In this document: in pieces, positions 11,501 through 23,119 of the stretch
Numbering within the stretch: position 1 is the first letter of the stretch
How the letters are laid out: the number at the start of each line of letters is the position of its first letter
Assembly (NCBI GenBank): GCA_019828545.1
Contig: JACVRA010000401.1
Location: 1-64,000 of the forward strand
Length of the DNA: 64,000 bases
Reading direction: 5' to 3'
Source: Paracamarosporium sp. OC-R06-R3
Lineage: Eukaryota > Ascomycota > Dothideomycetes > Pleosporales > Didymosphaeriaceae
Position numbers and translations under genes: made by a program
The notes under the pieces: generated by a model
What the model was told of the DNA's origin: nothing
Database searches by the model: none
Seen by the model: the letters and a program-made list of their open reading frames with translations, nothing else

Positions 11501-13081
11501 TCGTCAGATTGTTGATAGATAAGGGCGCGAACGTTGCTGTCTCCGATAATGAAGGATGGACGCCGCTTAATGCTGCAGCAGACAATGGCTATTTAGAAGT
11601 TGTTAAGCTACTACTAAAGAATGGCGCTAATATAGTTGCTAGTAGTAATGGCTGGACGCCGCTTAACTCTGCAGCAGACAATGGCCATTTAGAAGTTGTT
11701 AAGCTGCTACTAGAGAATGGCGCAGATATGGCTGCTGTCGATAGTGCTGGATGGACACCACTCCATACGGCCGCAAATAGGGGTCATCTAAGAGTCGTGA
11801 AGCTGCTACTAGAGAATGGCGCTGACATTACGGTAGCTAGTAGTAAAGGCTGGACACCACTTAACTTAGCAGCGAATAGTGGCTATGTTAAAGTTACTAA
11901 GCTGCTGCTTGAAAATGGTGCAGATGCCACGACGTCTAGTAGTAACGGCTGGACGCCGCTCAACTCTGCAGCGCACGGAGGCCATTTTAAGATCATTAAG
12001 CTGCTGCTTAAGAATGGCGCAGACATGACTGCTGTCAATAGTGCTGGCTGGACACCACTCTATGCGGCCGCAAATAAGGGTCATCAAAGAGTCGTCAGAT
12101 TGTTGATAGATAAGGGCGCGAACGTTGCTGTCTCCGATAATGAAGGATGGACGCCGCTTAATGCTGCAGCAGACAATGGCCATTTAGAGGTTGTTAAGCT
12201 GCTACTAGAGAGTGGCGCGGACATGGCTGCTAGCAATAACGGCTGGACGCCGCTTAACTCTGCAGCAGACAATGGCCATTTAGAGGTTGTTAAGCTGCTA
12301 CTAGAGAGTGGCGCGGATATGGCTGCTGCCAATAGTGCTGGCTGGACACCACTATATACGGCAACGTACGAAGGCCACCTGGAGGTTGTCAAGTTTTTAG
12401 TACGCAAGCATGACTATATCACTACGCCCGTTGCCGACACTCACGGTCGAAACCTTCTCCAACTTGCTGCACGGGGCGGCCACGTCCACATTCTTCGCCA
12501 TCTTCTCGAATTTTGTCTCGATCATGGGGCCAAGGATGCCAAAGGAGACGATCTACTATGCTTTGCATCATCGGGGGGCTCGTTAGAGGTTCTCAACGCA
12601 GTGTTGGAAACAAGATTAAAACCCTCATCTCAGGCAGGGCACTGGAGTGCTCTTCACTGGGCGTGTAGAGCCGCGCAGCCTGACATTGTGGAACGACTAG
12701 TCGAAGAAGGACTACGCAGTCAACATGTAGCCATCTCGCAATTCCCGGGTGAATGGACTCCACTCTCTATCGCTCTTTTTCACGGAAACAAAGACATGCT
12801 AGAGACGCTGTCTCCTTTCAGCAGGTCGATTCTGGGGACAACCGACCATACTTCACAGCTTCTGGGCGAACGTCACGGTAGTTACTTGTGCAGCAGATGC
12901 TTGCATGTAGGTGAACAACTTGTCAACCTTAGAACACACGTCTTACAGTAAACAGGACATATATGGGCCGCGCTTCCATTGCCAAGTGTGTACAGATCAT
13001 GACTACTGTTTTATGTGTAGGTATTCCTTGGAAGACTTGCACATAGACCACGGATGGGATTGCATCGAGTATCATGCCTAA
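8527..13081 (+). CDS. giant F-box / ankyrin-repeat protein with C-terminal ZZ zinc finger
   Basis: Two exons (8527-12906 and 12956-13081) joined by a 49-bp phase-0 intron give 1501 residues. The N-terminus (MPLLNLPEELLCLIVEEL.. to about residue 48) is an F-box. About 40 ankyrin repeats follow, roughly residues 50-1420, most with the GWTPLxxAAxxGHxxVVKLLLxxGAD consensus. If translation runs through the intron the chain ends in nonsense soon after C-S-R-C; splicing instead completes a ZZ finger. Its ligands are Cys1455, Cys1458, Cys1469, Cys1472, Cys1477, Cys1480 and probably His1488/His1491, around the core DIYGPRFHCQVCTDHDYCFMC. F-box proteins usually bring substrates to SCF ubiquitin ligases. 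Ankyrin arrays bind partners and ZZ fingers can bind peptide N-termini, so an adaptor role is inferred. ATG 8527 is the first in-frame ATG and sits just before the F-box. Several repeats are near-identical at DNA level, which makes assembly error in this gene possible. Confidence 0.85.
9847..10204 (+). repeat. ankyrin unit duplicated at 297-bp offset
   Basis: The segment coding IREMRGKTPLYAAANKG occurs at 9847-9904 and again at 10144-10201 with virtually identical DNA. The offset is 297 bp, exactly three 33-codon ankyrin repeats. This suggests a recent three-repeat duplication or gene conversion. Confidence 0.7.
11461..12361 (+). repeat. six-repeat ankyrin block duplicated at 591-bp offset
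   Basis: DNA from about 11461 to 11770 reappears from about 12052 to 12361. The stretch coding GHQRVVRLLIDKGANVAVSD is identical or nearly so in both. The offset of 591 bp equals five 99-bp units plus one 96-bp unit, a repeat lacking one codon. Within the second copy two neighbouring repeats (ending SGADMAA) are also almost identical. The pattern fits recent unequal exchange within the coding array. Confidence 0.7.
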
Positions 13082-14112
13082 CTTAGGATAATTGAGGGTG
13101 ATCTCTAATTACAGGGCGACGAGGGTACGAGCAAGCCGTTTAGGTTATTGGCCTTCGTGTTCGGACGCGTTGTAGATACGCACATGTATAATATCGATAA
13201 GGACGTCATTAAGATAGCTTCTAGGCTGGACCCGTAGTAGCTTTCGTCTTAAGTAGCCCCGGTCTACTAGTCATAGTAATGGGAGCGGTGGTCAGAGTGG
13301 CAAAAGACGCACACGCCAGTCAATGCTATTACATTCGCATCAAGGCAAGAGCGACCTAGTAGATCAATCAGTCCAAATTTATACGCGAAGAGACATACTG
13401 TTCCACAAATAGGAAGATTGTTGTTGCAGCCTCGCGTGCCTATGCATGGACAACATAAAGCTAAGTTGAAGTGGCAGAAAAAGGCTCCCGCAGCGTGTTC
13501 ACTCTTGGCATTCTTAGGTCCTACCATCGCAATGCTAACGAGTAACCGTTTATGCGTACTGCCAATCCGCGCGATGTGTATAGTCACGACAGCAGACGAG
13601 CATTGTGGAACCAGGTGTAAAGGAGAGCCGAGCTTGTCGAAACCCGTACGGTGCATGAAGCGGAGAGGCTGCGCTTCGAGGCTGCTGACTTTACGGCCAA
13701 GTGCTGATGAAAGTTACTGTGGTATGCGTACTGTCACTTTCGACCAGAATCCTCTGCTGCCGCGCCGAGAACCGCCGATCGCGAATGACTAAGCCGCCGA
13801 ATACTGCGTTTCGATTCACACGACAGGAGCAGTGTCGGGCACCCGGCACGTCTCCTCTGCTGCTGGCCGCAGAGACGTACAGCAAGGGCAACCGCCTCCT
13901 GCTCATGGCTCGGCCGGCCAACTGCACGTCGGTGTGCAAGTGTGTAGTGCAGAGGTAGGGCAGCGCGGGCACGAGGCCACAGAGCGGATTATGTCAGCGG
14001 CTGCCTCAGCGGGATACCCCCTCTTTCGTAACCAACCCACTTTACGATACACGTACAGCCGCAGCGCTCATCGACTCCCGCCCGCTTACTTAGTGGACAG
14101 CAGGCCTCCGAT
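13082..14112. other. intergenic, no gene seen
   Basis: About 1 kb between two plus-strand genes. Frames of 85-130 codons on both strands lack motifs and sensible splice partners. The left end is the 3' UTR of the F-box/ankyrin gene and the right end the promoter of the BED-TenA gene. Confidence 0.5.
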
Positions 14113-15607
14113 ATGGGGCGCCACGCGAATCCCGACATTCGACGCGCCTTTGCGGAGTTCCAGGACCAGGACACGCCCTCGAAATGCAACAAGGTGCGCT
14201 GCCTCCACTGCGGCTTCGTGCGCGCAAAGAACACGACGCGCCAGATCGAGCATCTCCATGCCTGCGAAGCCTACCTGGCCTCCCCCGAAGCCCAGGCCTG
14301 GCACGCGCAGAATGGAGATGAAAACAACATGGTCTCGGGCATGGCGCCCAACTCTGTGCTCAGCGGCCAGCAGCCGAATCCGAACCTCCAGATCAACCGT
14401 CGTGGTCCGAACAACAAGCGGAGCCGCGATGGCCAGCAACTCGCACCCCACATGAACATGCCGCCGCCCATTGCGCCCTCGCTGACTGCCCACCTCCTCG
14501 CCATATGCGCCCATCCCTTCACGCAGGCAACACAGCAGCCGTTCCTGTCGCATGCAGGCTGTGGATCTCTGGCACCTGGCCCGCTTTCACAATGGCTGGT
14601 ACAGGACGGTCACTATGCGCGTGGTTTTGTACGCTTCGTGGGTCAGCTGCTGGCCAAGTTACGCCTCCCGCAGACAGCCAACTCTCAGTTTCATCCCATG
14701 TACAGGACCATGGATCTGCTCATCTCTGCCTTGAACAACATGCGCCGAGAAATGTCCTTCTTTGAGATCACAGCTACCAAGTATGGCCTCACCCTTAACC
14801 AAGATCCTCCCACGCCCATCACGCGAGCGCTGCTGGATTTGTTCGTGAGCGCAAGCAGTTCCAGTTCTTCCTTGCTCGAGGGCATGGTGGTGCTGTGGGG
14901 TACCGAACATGTAAGCCTGATATGAACCTTGAATCCTTTCCTTTCCATTCGCAAGACTAAGAAGTGCCTAGTGCTACCGGACAGCCTGGCAGTACGCGTC
15001 TTCGTTCAGCAGCTCCCTCTCCACGCCGAGTACGGAAAGCCACATCGTCGCCCTCCACCAAGCCCTGATACCGAACTGGACCTCGCCCGCATTTAGCAAA
15101 TTCATCGACGCGAGTAGAGCACTCGTCGACGAGCTCGCCAATATCACAACAGCCCGTGACGGTAAAGAAGAGATGATGCGGTGTGAGGAAATATTTCGCC
15201 AGATATGTTGGCTAGAGGAGCGCTTCTGGCCGGACGTTGATGGCATGGGCGAAGTAGACGACAGCGCAAGGCTCGGTCCCAACCTTGGTCCTATGGGCGC
15301 AGGGATGGACGGTGGTCTGAACAACGGGATGAACGGACCTATCCAGATGAATGGGCCGCAAATGAACGCACCGCAAATGAACGCACCACAAATGAACGCA
15401 CCGCAAATGAATGAAGCGCAGATGAACGGCCTCCCGAACGGGCCCATACAAATGAACAACCAGATGAGCTCCCAGATGGGCCCGCAAATGAACTCACAAA
15501 TGAATGCACAAATGAATAGTGGCGAAAGATCAGCAGGTGGTGATGGAAGGAATAGCTTTGGGCTTTCGAATGGTAATGGACTTGACTCCGTTGGTCAGAG
15601 TTCATAA
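14113..15607 (+). CDS. BED-type zinc finger / TenA-THI4-like fusion protein with Met-Asn repeat tail
   Basis: Two exons (14113-14910, 14972-15607) and a 61-bp phase-0 intron give 477 residues. The N-terminus carries a BED-like finger: Cys30-x2-Cys33, then His47-x3-Cys51 (RCLHCGFVRAKN..HLHAC). A basic, Asn-rich linker (NNKRSRDGQQ) leads to an all-helical region, about residues 125-355. Its join across the intron, MVVLWGTEHCYRTAWQYASSF, and the ending CWLEERFWPDVD resemble the TenA/THI-4 heme-oxygenase-like fold. The last 115 residues are low-complexity, built on repeats of QMNAP. TenA proteins salvage thiamin pyrimidines, but a DNA-binding finger points to regulation instead, which is inference. 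I cannot identify the catalytic residues of true TenA with confidence, so the domain may be non-enzymatic. Confidence 0.75.
15345..15520 (+). repeat. 15-bp tandem repeat coding QMNAP
   Basis: The unit CAAATGAACGCACCG (Gln-Met-Asn-Ala-Pro) is repeated about four times in tandem at 15359-15410, flanked by degenerate QMN units. It lies in the 3' end of the BED-TenA gene, keeps the frame and should vary in copy number between strains. Confidence 0.75.
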
Positions 15608-16159
15608 CCACCAAAGTCGTTGCATATCTGCTAGCGAGGCGGATAGGAAAAGTCATGGCACACTGATACATTGATTTCGTGTCGGCTGTTGTTTAATCCT
15701 TCGTGTTTCCATGGCGTTCAGGTTGAAGGCGCTCAGGCTTGGTAACGGACGATATCCAAACTTTTCTTCCTTTTCACAGATTCCTGTTGTTAGATTAAGG
15801 GCGCAGAACTCATGTGCATCGTTCGTATGGCATTTCTCATCTCGGTACGGCTGTCCGGGAAACTGCAATATGTCAAGATTATCACGCAACCTCAACTGTC
15901 GAGAGTTCAGAACATCACATATGCACACGACGAATGACTGGTGACGTTTTGACATGTTCCAGAACATAGGGGCAACACATGCAAGACCTATAATTTATGA
16001 TAGCAGGTGTTACTATTGTGGTGATCAGTGACTGTATGTACTAGGATCGAACATCTACAACACGAATGCAGCGTAAAAGTCAGTGGCAAAAAGTCACGAT
16101 ACCGCTGACCGTGGGTCATCCCAATTTTCCAAGCTCTTGGATCTGATGTCACGAGAAGC
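15608..16159. other. intergenic between convergent genes
   Basis: About 550 bp holding the 3' ends of the BED-TenA gene (plus) and the P450 gene (minus). No coding sequence is supported. Polyadenylation signals are not obvious by eye. Confidence 0.5.
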
Positions 16160-17833
16160 TCAAACTTGGGCTATCTTCACCCTGATCTTGTGCGGCCAGA
16201 CGAACCACTGCGGGTGCACTTCCCACTCCGCATTTGGATCTTCGAGCTCGATCTGGACAGGATGTCAGCACCATCTACATATCCTTTTCAAACATTGAGA
16301 ACTTACCTTGTACTTTCCAAACAAGGTTCCAACAATCTTCGCCATCTCAACCAACGCCAACGGCCGCCCCAAACACACCCTGTTGCCCTTTCCAAAGCTC
16401 AGATCTGCATCATTCATCCGCCTGATCCTCGCTTCAAATTCGGCGTCGCTCTCTGACTCGCGCTTCAGCCAGCGCTCTGGGAGAAACTCGTCTGGACGCT
16501 CGCCGTAGACGTCAGTTCTCTGGTGCACGACCCAGGGGTTTACGCCAACGACTGTGCCTGGAGGCAGTGTGATGCCATTGGGGAGCGCGAAGCCCGTCGA
16601 CGGCACGACGCGCTCCATGATGTGGCCAACTACAGGGTGGATGCGCAGGCCTTCCTTGATGCAAGCATCGAGGTACGAGAGCTTCTCGAGAGAAGGATAA
16701 GGCGCAGGGTGGTTCAAGTTGGCCGTGCGCAGCTCTTCGACGAGGCGGGCATGTACAGCGGGATTCTTGAGCGCATGGTAGATGATGGCTTTGACGGTGA
16801 TGGAAGTCGTGTCTCCGCCGCCAAGGACATTGATGATCATGTATGCGATGACTTCGTTGTCGGTAACCACGGTAGGATGCTCCTCCTTGGCGCGCAGGAA
16901 GTGGTTCATGAAGTCTGATTTACCCTTGAATTGGTCGAGTTTCTGCATGCGCTCTATGAAGCGCTCAACGCAGAAGCTGGCCGTGACAGCGAAGGCGGGG
17001 AACTTGGAGGCGAGACGTGGGTTCTTTGCAAGCCATTTGTCCAGGGCGGGCATTTGGCCGATCTAAAACCATCATTGTTAGCAACTGCGGTAGGTAGGGC
17101 GATGGGAATACATGTACGTACCACTGACTGATAATCCATGTTTTTCTCAGCCGTCGCGAGCATGCCACCAACGTCGGTCGCTTGCTCCATGAAGCCAAAA
17201 GGCTTGCTGAAAGTCATTTCGCCCAGTATGTCCCAGGTAAGATATGATATCCAGTCTGCGATATCGCAGGTCTTGCCTTGGTTCGCGCCATCCACGAAGC
17301 GCGTCTCCAATTGTTTGGAGAAGGTGGTGAGTGTGGTGTCCATGACTGCCTCATATTCCTTTGCACTTTGGAAGGTATACAGCTTCTGGATTGGGCGGAT
17401 GTATCTGGAATGAAACTCGTTGCTGCGGGTGCCGAAGATGTTTTGGATGACCTTACCATCTTGCATGGCATCGTTGATGGCATAGAAGTCGCTCTGGTCT
17501 GATTAGCTACCAAGAGCTTCAAAGATCGAAAATACGTACCTTGACGAACGTTCCCCTCGTAGAGTAGATTGTCTTGACAAGATTAGGGTCTGCGATGCTG
17601 ACAACATTCGGGCCAATCTGGACAAAATCTCCGTATTTGGCGTGCAGCTGCCGTTGAGTTATAATATGTTTCTTCTCATATGCAACGAAGAGACGCCAGA
17701 GGTCCGAGAATTTGGCAAGAAAAGGCCCTGGTATCTTCTTCAACGGTGACCGCAAGTACGCGAAGACGTACTGGGTGACCAATACGACAATGCCAACCAC
17801 ACCGACCTTGACAATCAAAGAAGCCAGCGACAT
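16160..17833 (-). CDS. cytochrome P450 monooxygenase (pisatin demethylase / benzoate hydroxylase-like)
   Basis: Four exons (17540-17833, 17122-17493, 16307-17062, 16160-16252) with introns of 46, 59 and 54 bp give 504 residues. An N-terminal membrane anchor (VVGIVVLVTQYVFAYL) precedes the proline-rich hinge KKIPGPFLAKFSDLW. The I-helix reads LGGGDTTS (from residue 303), the ExxR motif is Glu359-Arg362 (KEGLR), and PERW is present. The heme loop FGKGNRVCLGRPLA places the ligand at Cys452. The last exon (IELEDPNAEWEV..) is needed to give the usual C-terminus. It should be an ER-bound monooxygenase needing a P450 reductase; the substrate is unknown. The overall wording of the sequence recalls fungal E-class P450s such as pisatin demethylase. 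No biosynthetic backbone gene is nearby. Start M at 17833 directly precedes the anchor; an upstream in-frame extension looks less natural. Confidence 0.93.
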
Positions 17834-20053
17834 CTTGGGCCTGATTCTGTCGTGTAACGCCAAAATCAAGGGGAAAAGTGTGCAGTGAGGGGGAAGAGAC
17901 GAGCACTCGAGCCAGGAACAGGCCTGAGGAAAAAGCACAAGCTGCGAATATACGAACGCGGAAAGACGAGCATTTAAAGCGGGCAAGCTGCAGATATCAC
18001 CCTTGCGTGGGCATAGCTAATCCTCGTACGAAACTGCACCTGGACTTCATGTGGATGTGGTCCCACGACAGGTCCTTGACAGGCATGGTAATCGCCCCTC
18101 GTTGCTATCAGTACGTAGAGCTAGCACGTTCCGCTCAGCGACACTAGAGCTGTTGAATACCACAAGCTATACCGAACATCAGCATACTCATATCGTAGTA
18201 TATCTCGTCATGGTGCTCGATAATTTGGCGAGCTCGACTGGTCGTCGCTAACGAGCCAAGGTGGGGTGTGGGTAAAGGACGACAAGGTAGCGAATCCCGC
18301 GCCCAAATCAATGGTCCTGACATCGGAAGGCTGCATTTTCCTAATCAATTTGCCGCCGCGGAGCACAAAGTTCGCACTAGACGAGGAACTCTCTCTAAAC
18401 GTCAATCCCATGCAGACGTAAGTTTTTCGTGAAATACGTTCAGATTGTATTTGCTCTCCCAGAATCTCCAACACGCTTTGCATCCACTTCCGTAGGAGGT
18501 GACAGCAGAGGGAGGGAGTGTCAAGATTCGAGACGGACGCCAGGAAAGGGCTAGTTTGAGGGGGATGCGCATAGGTCTGCAACGACTAGTTAACAGCGCC
18601 ACCAAATACAGAAACAGTCAAACAGCCGTCATGCATGTATGCGAGCGCACTGTTGATTGAAGGATGTTATAGTAGCGGCAGGGATAGCGTCTGCGGGAAT
18701 GAAAAGCGATGTATCGTCATTGGATCGCTTGGAGGTGCCCAATCACATCTGTCACTACGCCGCAACGACACTTCTAACCCACCTCCGCTTCCCCAACCGA
18801 CCCGTTCCGACGGCCGCTATCACACCGGCCCGCCGTCGTAGGTTGCATCGGTGTTCGTTTCACTATGCTTTGCTCGCCGTCAATCACCTTAACTGATCTT
18901 GGCTTCCACCTGCAAAATTTAGCGCTCTGACCGTCTGCCATAGTAAAAGTGATACGGCACTGGGAAGTATAGCAAGATGTTCGAATTCGTCCCTGTTGCC
19001 TCGAGACGTCTCGCAACGATATCAGGTAGCTCCCTTTTAAGTACAGCGTGGGAAACTATGACGAGCCAAGTCTACTCAGACATGCATGTCAACATGTATG
19101 GATAACCCAGCTAGCAGGGTCAGGATGAACCTTCACGTGCAGGAAGCGTGGGCAAGACCTCTGTATGAACAAGGCGGTGTAACGACTCGACGATTCATGC
19201 CCTATGAACTGTGTGTGACGACTTCCTAACGGGAACAAAAGAAACGAGAATAGGAGACGCATGTCAATCCTACTCGTCAGCACTTATGCTTACTCGTACG
19301 GTATTCTACGATTGCCAGTGCACGTCAAACCTGAACGTCTCTAGCGTTGCGCCCAACTGTGGTTTTCAAGGGTATCTGCCTCGGGTTGCAGCCGCAACGT
19401 GAATCATTCAGGGCCAAAGCGTGCCGAGTGGCCGATCAATATGCACGATAACCCGCTTTTAGGTTAGGACTCGTGCTTCTTACTAGGATCCTTTTATTTT
19501 CTAAGTATCAAACCGAACGGATCGTGTCATGTAGACCCGCCCTGTGGAGCCGTGCCTCCTCTCCCCAGTCGTTTTCTTCTGATCCTTATCCCTGTACCCC
19601 AAGCGACAAGGACCCCTACTAACGGTGATAGTGAGTGCCGCGACAAGGACATCCATAACGGAGTCGCCCTGTCTCAACTCTCTACTTTGAGAAGATGATC
19701 ATGGGGCTAGGTTGTACGCTTCGGTGACCCTAGACATTCGCACAGGCAACTTTTCCGAATGATCTGGGGAGCGTCGTCTTTCTTGAAATCCTCCGATCTC
19801 ACTTCAGGAGTGCGTACTGGTGGAGTGGGAACGCCTACTCACGTTCGTAACGCCACGCTTTCTGGATCCTGCCATTTTCTTTGGACCTCAGTATTATCTA
19901 CATGTACAAGGCCCACCAAGTTATCGAGTGAGTACGCCTCAATCTCTGGTTTTCCAATCAGCTTTGAAGCGTCGAGTCTGTCCGGTCGTCGAACCCCAAA
20001 GAGCACAAGAAGCCACGCTCCCAAAGCGCAGCAGAGAGTGCAATCTTGTGAAA
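17834..20053. other. 2.2-kb intergenic region between divergent genes
   Basis: No coding region is supported between the P450 (minus) and the rhodopsin-type gene (plus). A 124-codon minus frame at 18208-18582 and a plus frame at 19759-20181 lack motifs and look like chance frames. Both outer ends must contain promoters. Confidence 0.45.
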
Positions 20054-21365
20054 ATGGCGATCGAAGACTTTGCTGGCATCCTCAATGGGGTGATGTGGAC
20101 TCAGGTGGTACTCGCAACCGTCTTTATTGCGATGAGGCTGTACACTCGCTACTTTCTTATCCAGAGCCTCGGATGGGATGATCTGCTTATGATCGTGAAC
20201 TTGGTAAGCAATCCTAGGATCCTTTTTCTTGTTCAAGAAATAGCTAATAACAACTTTAGATCACCTTCATCGGCTATGTGGGATGCATTGCAGTGGGAGT
20301 TACGTATGGCATCGGCAAGAAGTTCGCTGCTGTTCCACCAGCAGACTACTCCAAAGCAATAATGTGGGAGGCTGTTGGCCAAGGAATCTGCATCATGGGC
20401 ATTGCGGCTTCAAAGTCATCTGTCGCAGTGTTCTTATTGCGCATCGTCATCCTGAAGTGGCACAAAGCGTTGCTTTGGTTTTGCGTCGCGAGCACCACAA
20501 TTTTGTGCATAATTACAACGACGTTGCTCTTCCTTCAATGCAAACCGACTGCATTTCTATGGGACCACACCATTGAAGGAGGGGTCTGTTGGCTCAACTT
20601 TACGAGCGTTGGATTGAGTATGGGCGGTAAGTCTCAAGTTTCTCAAGCTGTATTGATCCACCCTTAATCAGGTCGGCCGAGTCTTTGTTGACCGAGCAAC
20701 AATTCCGTCTCTTATGGCTCTAGGACTAACAATGCCACAGCGTGGTCCGCAACGATGGATTTCGTCCTCGCCATCCTCCCATGGCACATCATCATGGGCT
20801 TAAATATGAAGCGCAAAGAGAAACTAACAGTCGCGTGCGGCCTCTCCCTCGGCGTATTGTGCGTCCTTTCTCCCCTCTTTCCCCTCTAATATCCCCTCTA
20901 ACATCCCCTAGTGCCGGAATCTGCTCCATAGTTCGTACCTACGAGCTTCAAACGCTCTCCTCCCTTGATGAATACGTCTACGACACAGTCCCCATGCTCC
21001 TCTGGTCCTCAACCGAAGTCTGGGCCACCATCGTTTGCGCCTGCATCCCCGTCTTACGCCCTCTCTACGTCCGCCTTGTCCACGGTTCAAAATACGGACT
21101 CGGCTCCAGTGGCCCCAACTCTTACCCGCTCAATCAGTACAGTCACGGCATGAAGGACCCGAGTGGGATGTCGAGCAAGGTGTATTCTGGCGCGGCGAAC
21201 AGCATGGGCGGTGGGATCACGACCAAGGTTAGGATGGGCAGCGACAACATCAGCGAAGAGAGCATCTTGAGGGAGACGAAGTTGCCGATTCAAGGGTTTG
21301 GTAGTGATGATGGTTCGGGCATTAGAAGGACGGATGAGATACGGGTGACTTCGAGCGCGGTGTAG
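20054..21365 (+). CDS. fungal rhodopsin-domain (PTH11-related) seven-helix membrane protein
   Basis: Four exons (20054-20203, 20260-20626, 20741-20858, 20912-21365) join in frame to 362 residues. Motifs of the fungal rhodopsin-domain family are clear: RLYTRYFLIQSLGWDDLLM after helix 1, LLFLQCKPTAFLWD before the Cys of extracellular loop 2, TMDFVLAILPWHII, and GVFAGICSIVRTYEL across the last splice. YDTVPMLLWSSTEVWATIVCACIPVLRPL forms the last helices. The cytoplasmic tail is Gly/Ser-rich. Relatives include PTH11-type receptors and many proteins of unknown ligand, so signalling is a family-based guess. The short third exon and its phase-2 junction are supported by the restored GVFAGIC motif. 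Confidence 0.88.
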
Positions 21366-22043
21366 AGGGTGGAGGTGTATAACTTCACGGCGGAGGGTTT
21401 GCCACCGTGATATGCATCTTGGAGCCACACAGGCTACTGTGTGTCTTGGGACCTCGAACTGGTAATAGACTAAAAAGAGAAGCACCGTCGGCGAGGTAAA
21501 GCAGAATCAGGATCGGTGTATTACCACCGGATGCCCCTCGACTGCTCGACAGGTGCGAGCTCTCGGCGGAGGCTTGTGGTGCAATGGGTCGGGAAACATT
21601 GCTACAGCAAGTATTGATACCCCTGGTTATTTGTGGTTCATCTCAGCCTTTATAGCTCGCAGATTTATATAATTTCACTATCACTACACAATAAAGATTG
21701 CATGTAATGCTTCGGTCTGACGAATATATGCTGTTCGTTCTGTGCCCTTTTCTTTTTGTTTTGTTCATGTGAATGTCAGGGAATACTCATCACTTAGACG
21801 ATATTTGTGAGCATGTCATACCAGAGCGCAAGGTACACACACGAGCGGTCTCCGATCTGCTGCCCTGTGACTGCAATCTTCACCAGATACAACATATACT
21901 CTGTTAATATGCATAATAGTGAATTTACAGCCTTGTCGTATTGACTAAGAGAGGGGAATAAAGTACATGGAAAAATCTGCCGACAGGCTCGTGCCCATCT
22001 TACATTCAATCGTATCCTGCCATCCTTCACAACCACAACCGTT
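21366..22043. other. intergenic between convergent genes
   Basis: About 680 bp, AT-rich in the middle, with AATAAAG at 21691-21697 that could act as a polyadenylation signal for the rhodopsin-type gene. No coding sequence is supported. Confidence 0.5.
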
Positions 22044-23119
22044 TTACTTCCTCCGGCCCTGCTGCATAGCCAGAATCTGCACCATGCGGATGAAGATGTT
22101 CAAGAAGTCGAGCTCAAGAGAAATTGACTCATTGACAGCATCCTTAGGCATGAGACCCCGCTCGGCCAGCCTGGCGTGGTGGAGCACTTTTTGCACATCG
22201 TACAGCGTGAAGCCACCGAATACCGCAAGACCTCCATAAAGCCAGATGTTCTCGGTCCACATGAGTGTTCGTGCAGCGGTAGCGGGGATGACCATGGGAG
22301 CGAGACCGGAAAGGGCGACGATGGCGACACCGGCGAGCAGAGGCCCACCAAGGTACAGGTACTTCTCTTGCTTGGCAGTGGCACCGACGAAAGCGATGGA
22401 ACCCATCATGCCGGCAGTGTAGAGACCGGCGCGAGCAAGAATAGCGGGGTGCATGAAGAAGAGCGGCGAGAGGAGGGCGGCCTGGCAAAGGTTGAAGGCG
22501 GTCCAGAGGCCGTACTTTTGCACGTAGCTGTCGCGCTGTTAGCATCCAAAGTCGCCACCCGCGAAATGCGTGAAACTCACTTGTCCGGGTGCGTAGCCCT
22601 CGTTCCGTACATGGTGCCAATACTGCCAACGAGACCCACGCCGAGAACCAGCCATGGATTCGCAGCCATCAGCCTGAAGCTCCATCCATTCATGTGCAGC
22701 GCGCGCGCTGCCACGCCAATGATGCCAATACCGAGTCCAGTGTGCATGAAGGTGTCGTTGAGGTATCGCCTCTCAAAGTCGGGCATGCCGCCATCCTCGC
22801 GAGTCTCGCGGTTGAAGATGAAGTTGATACCAAGAAGCGTGGCGCCGAAGATGCCGGCACCGTAGATGAGGCGCTGTCTCAAGTCGCCTTGTGCCACGGG
22901 GTTGTAGGCCGTCTGCTGATATGAGCGTCGGAAGGTGGTGCGGAAGCGGAGGGCATTCTTTGCCGAAGAGATAGAAGGCGTCTTTGGGGTGAAGAAGTTG
23001 GGATGCTGCTTCAGCGGCGTGTTGTGGAAGGCGCGGGCGAGGACGGGCTGCGATTGCTTTGGCACTGCTTGGCGCAGGGTCGCCGCGACGGCGAACGGCC
23101 GCCGGAGGATGAAGGCCAT
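22044..23119 (-). CDS. mitochondrial Bax inhibitor-1 family protein (GHITM/MICS1-like)
   Basis: Two exons (22581-23119, 22044-22527) with a 53-bp phase-2 intron give 340 residues. The first 60-70 residues are Arg/Ser/Thr-rich with almost no acidic residues (MAFILRRPFAVAATLRQAVP, later ALRFRTTFRRSY), a mitochondrial targeting presequence. Seven hydrophobic segments of the BI-1/TMBIM type follow, including IYGAGIFGATLLGINFIF, GLGIGIIGVAARA and the conserved late block WLYGGLAVFGGFTLYDVQKV, then SISLELDFLNIFIRMVQIL. GHITM homologs reside in the inner mitochondrial membrane and affect cristae and cation/proton exchange; the exact role here is inferred. The chosen Met opens the presequence; an upstream in-frame extension is less typical. 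Confidence 0.88.

Noticed and set aside
17834..17986. Longer N-terminus for the P450
   Set aside because: The extra residues put a second hydrophobic stretch before the usual membrane anchor; MSLASL at 17833 gives a normal microsomal P450 start.
18208..18582. 124-codon minus-strand frame between P450 and rhodopsin-type gene
   Set aside because: No motif, no conserved-looking block and no splice partners.
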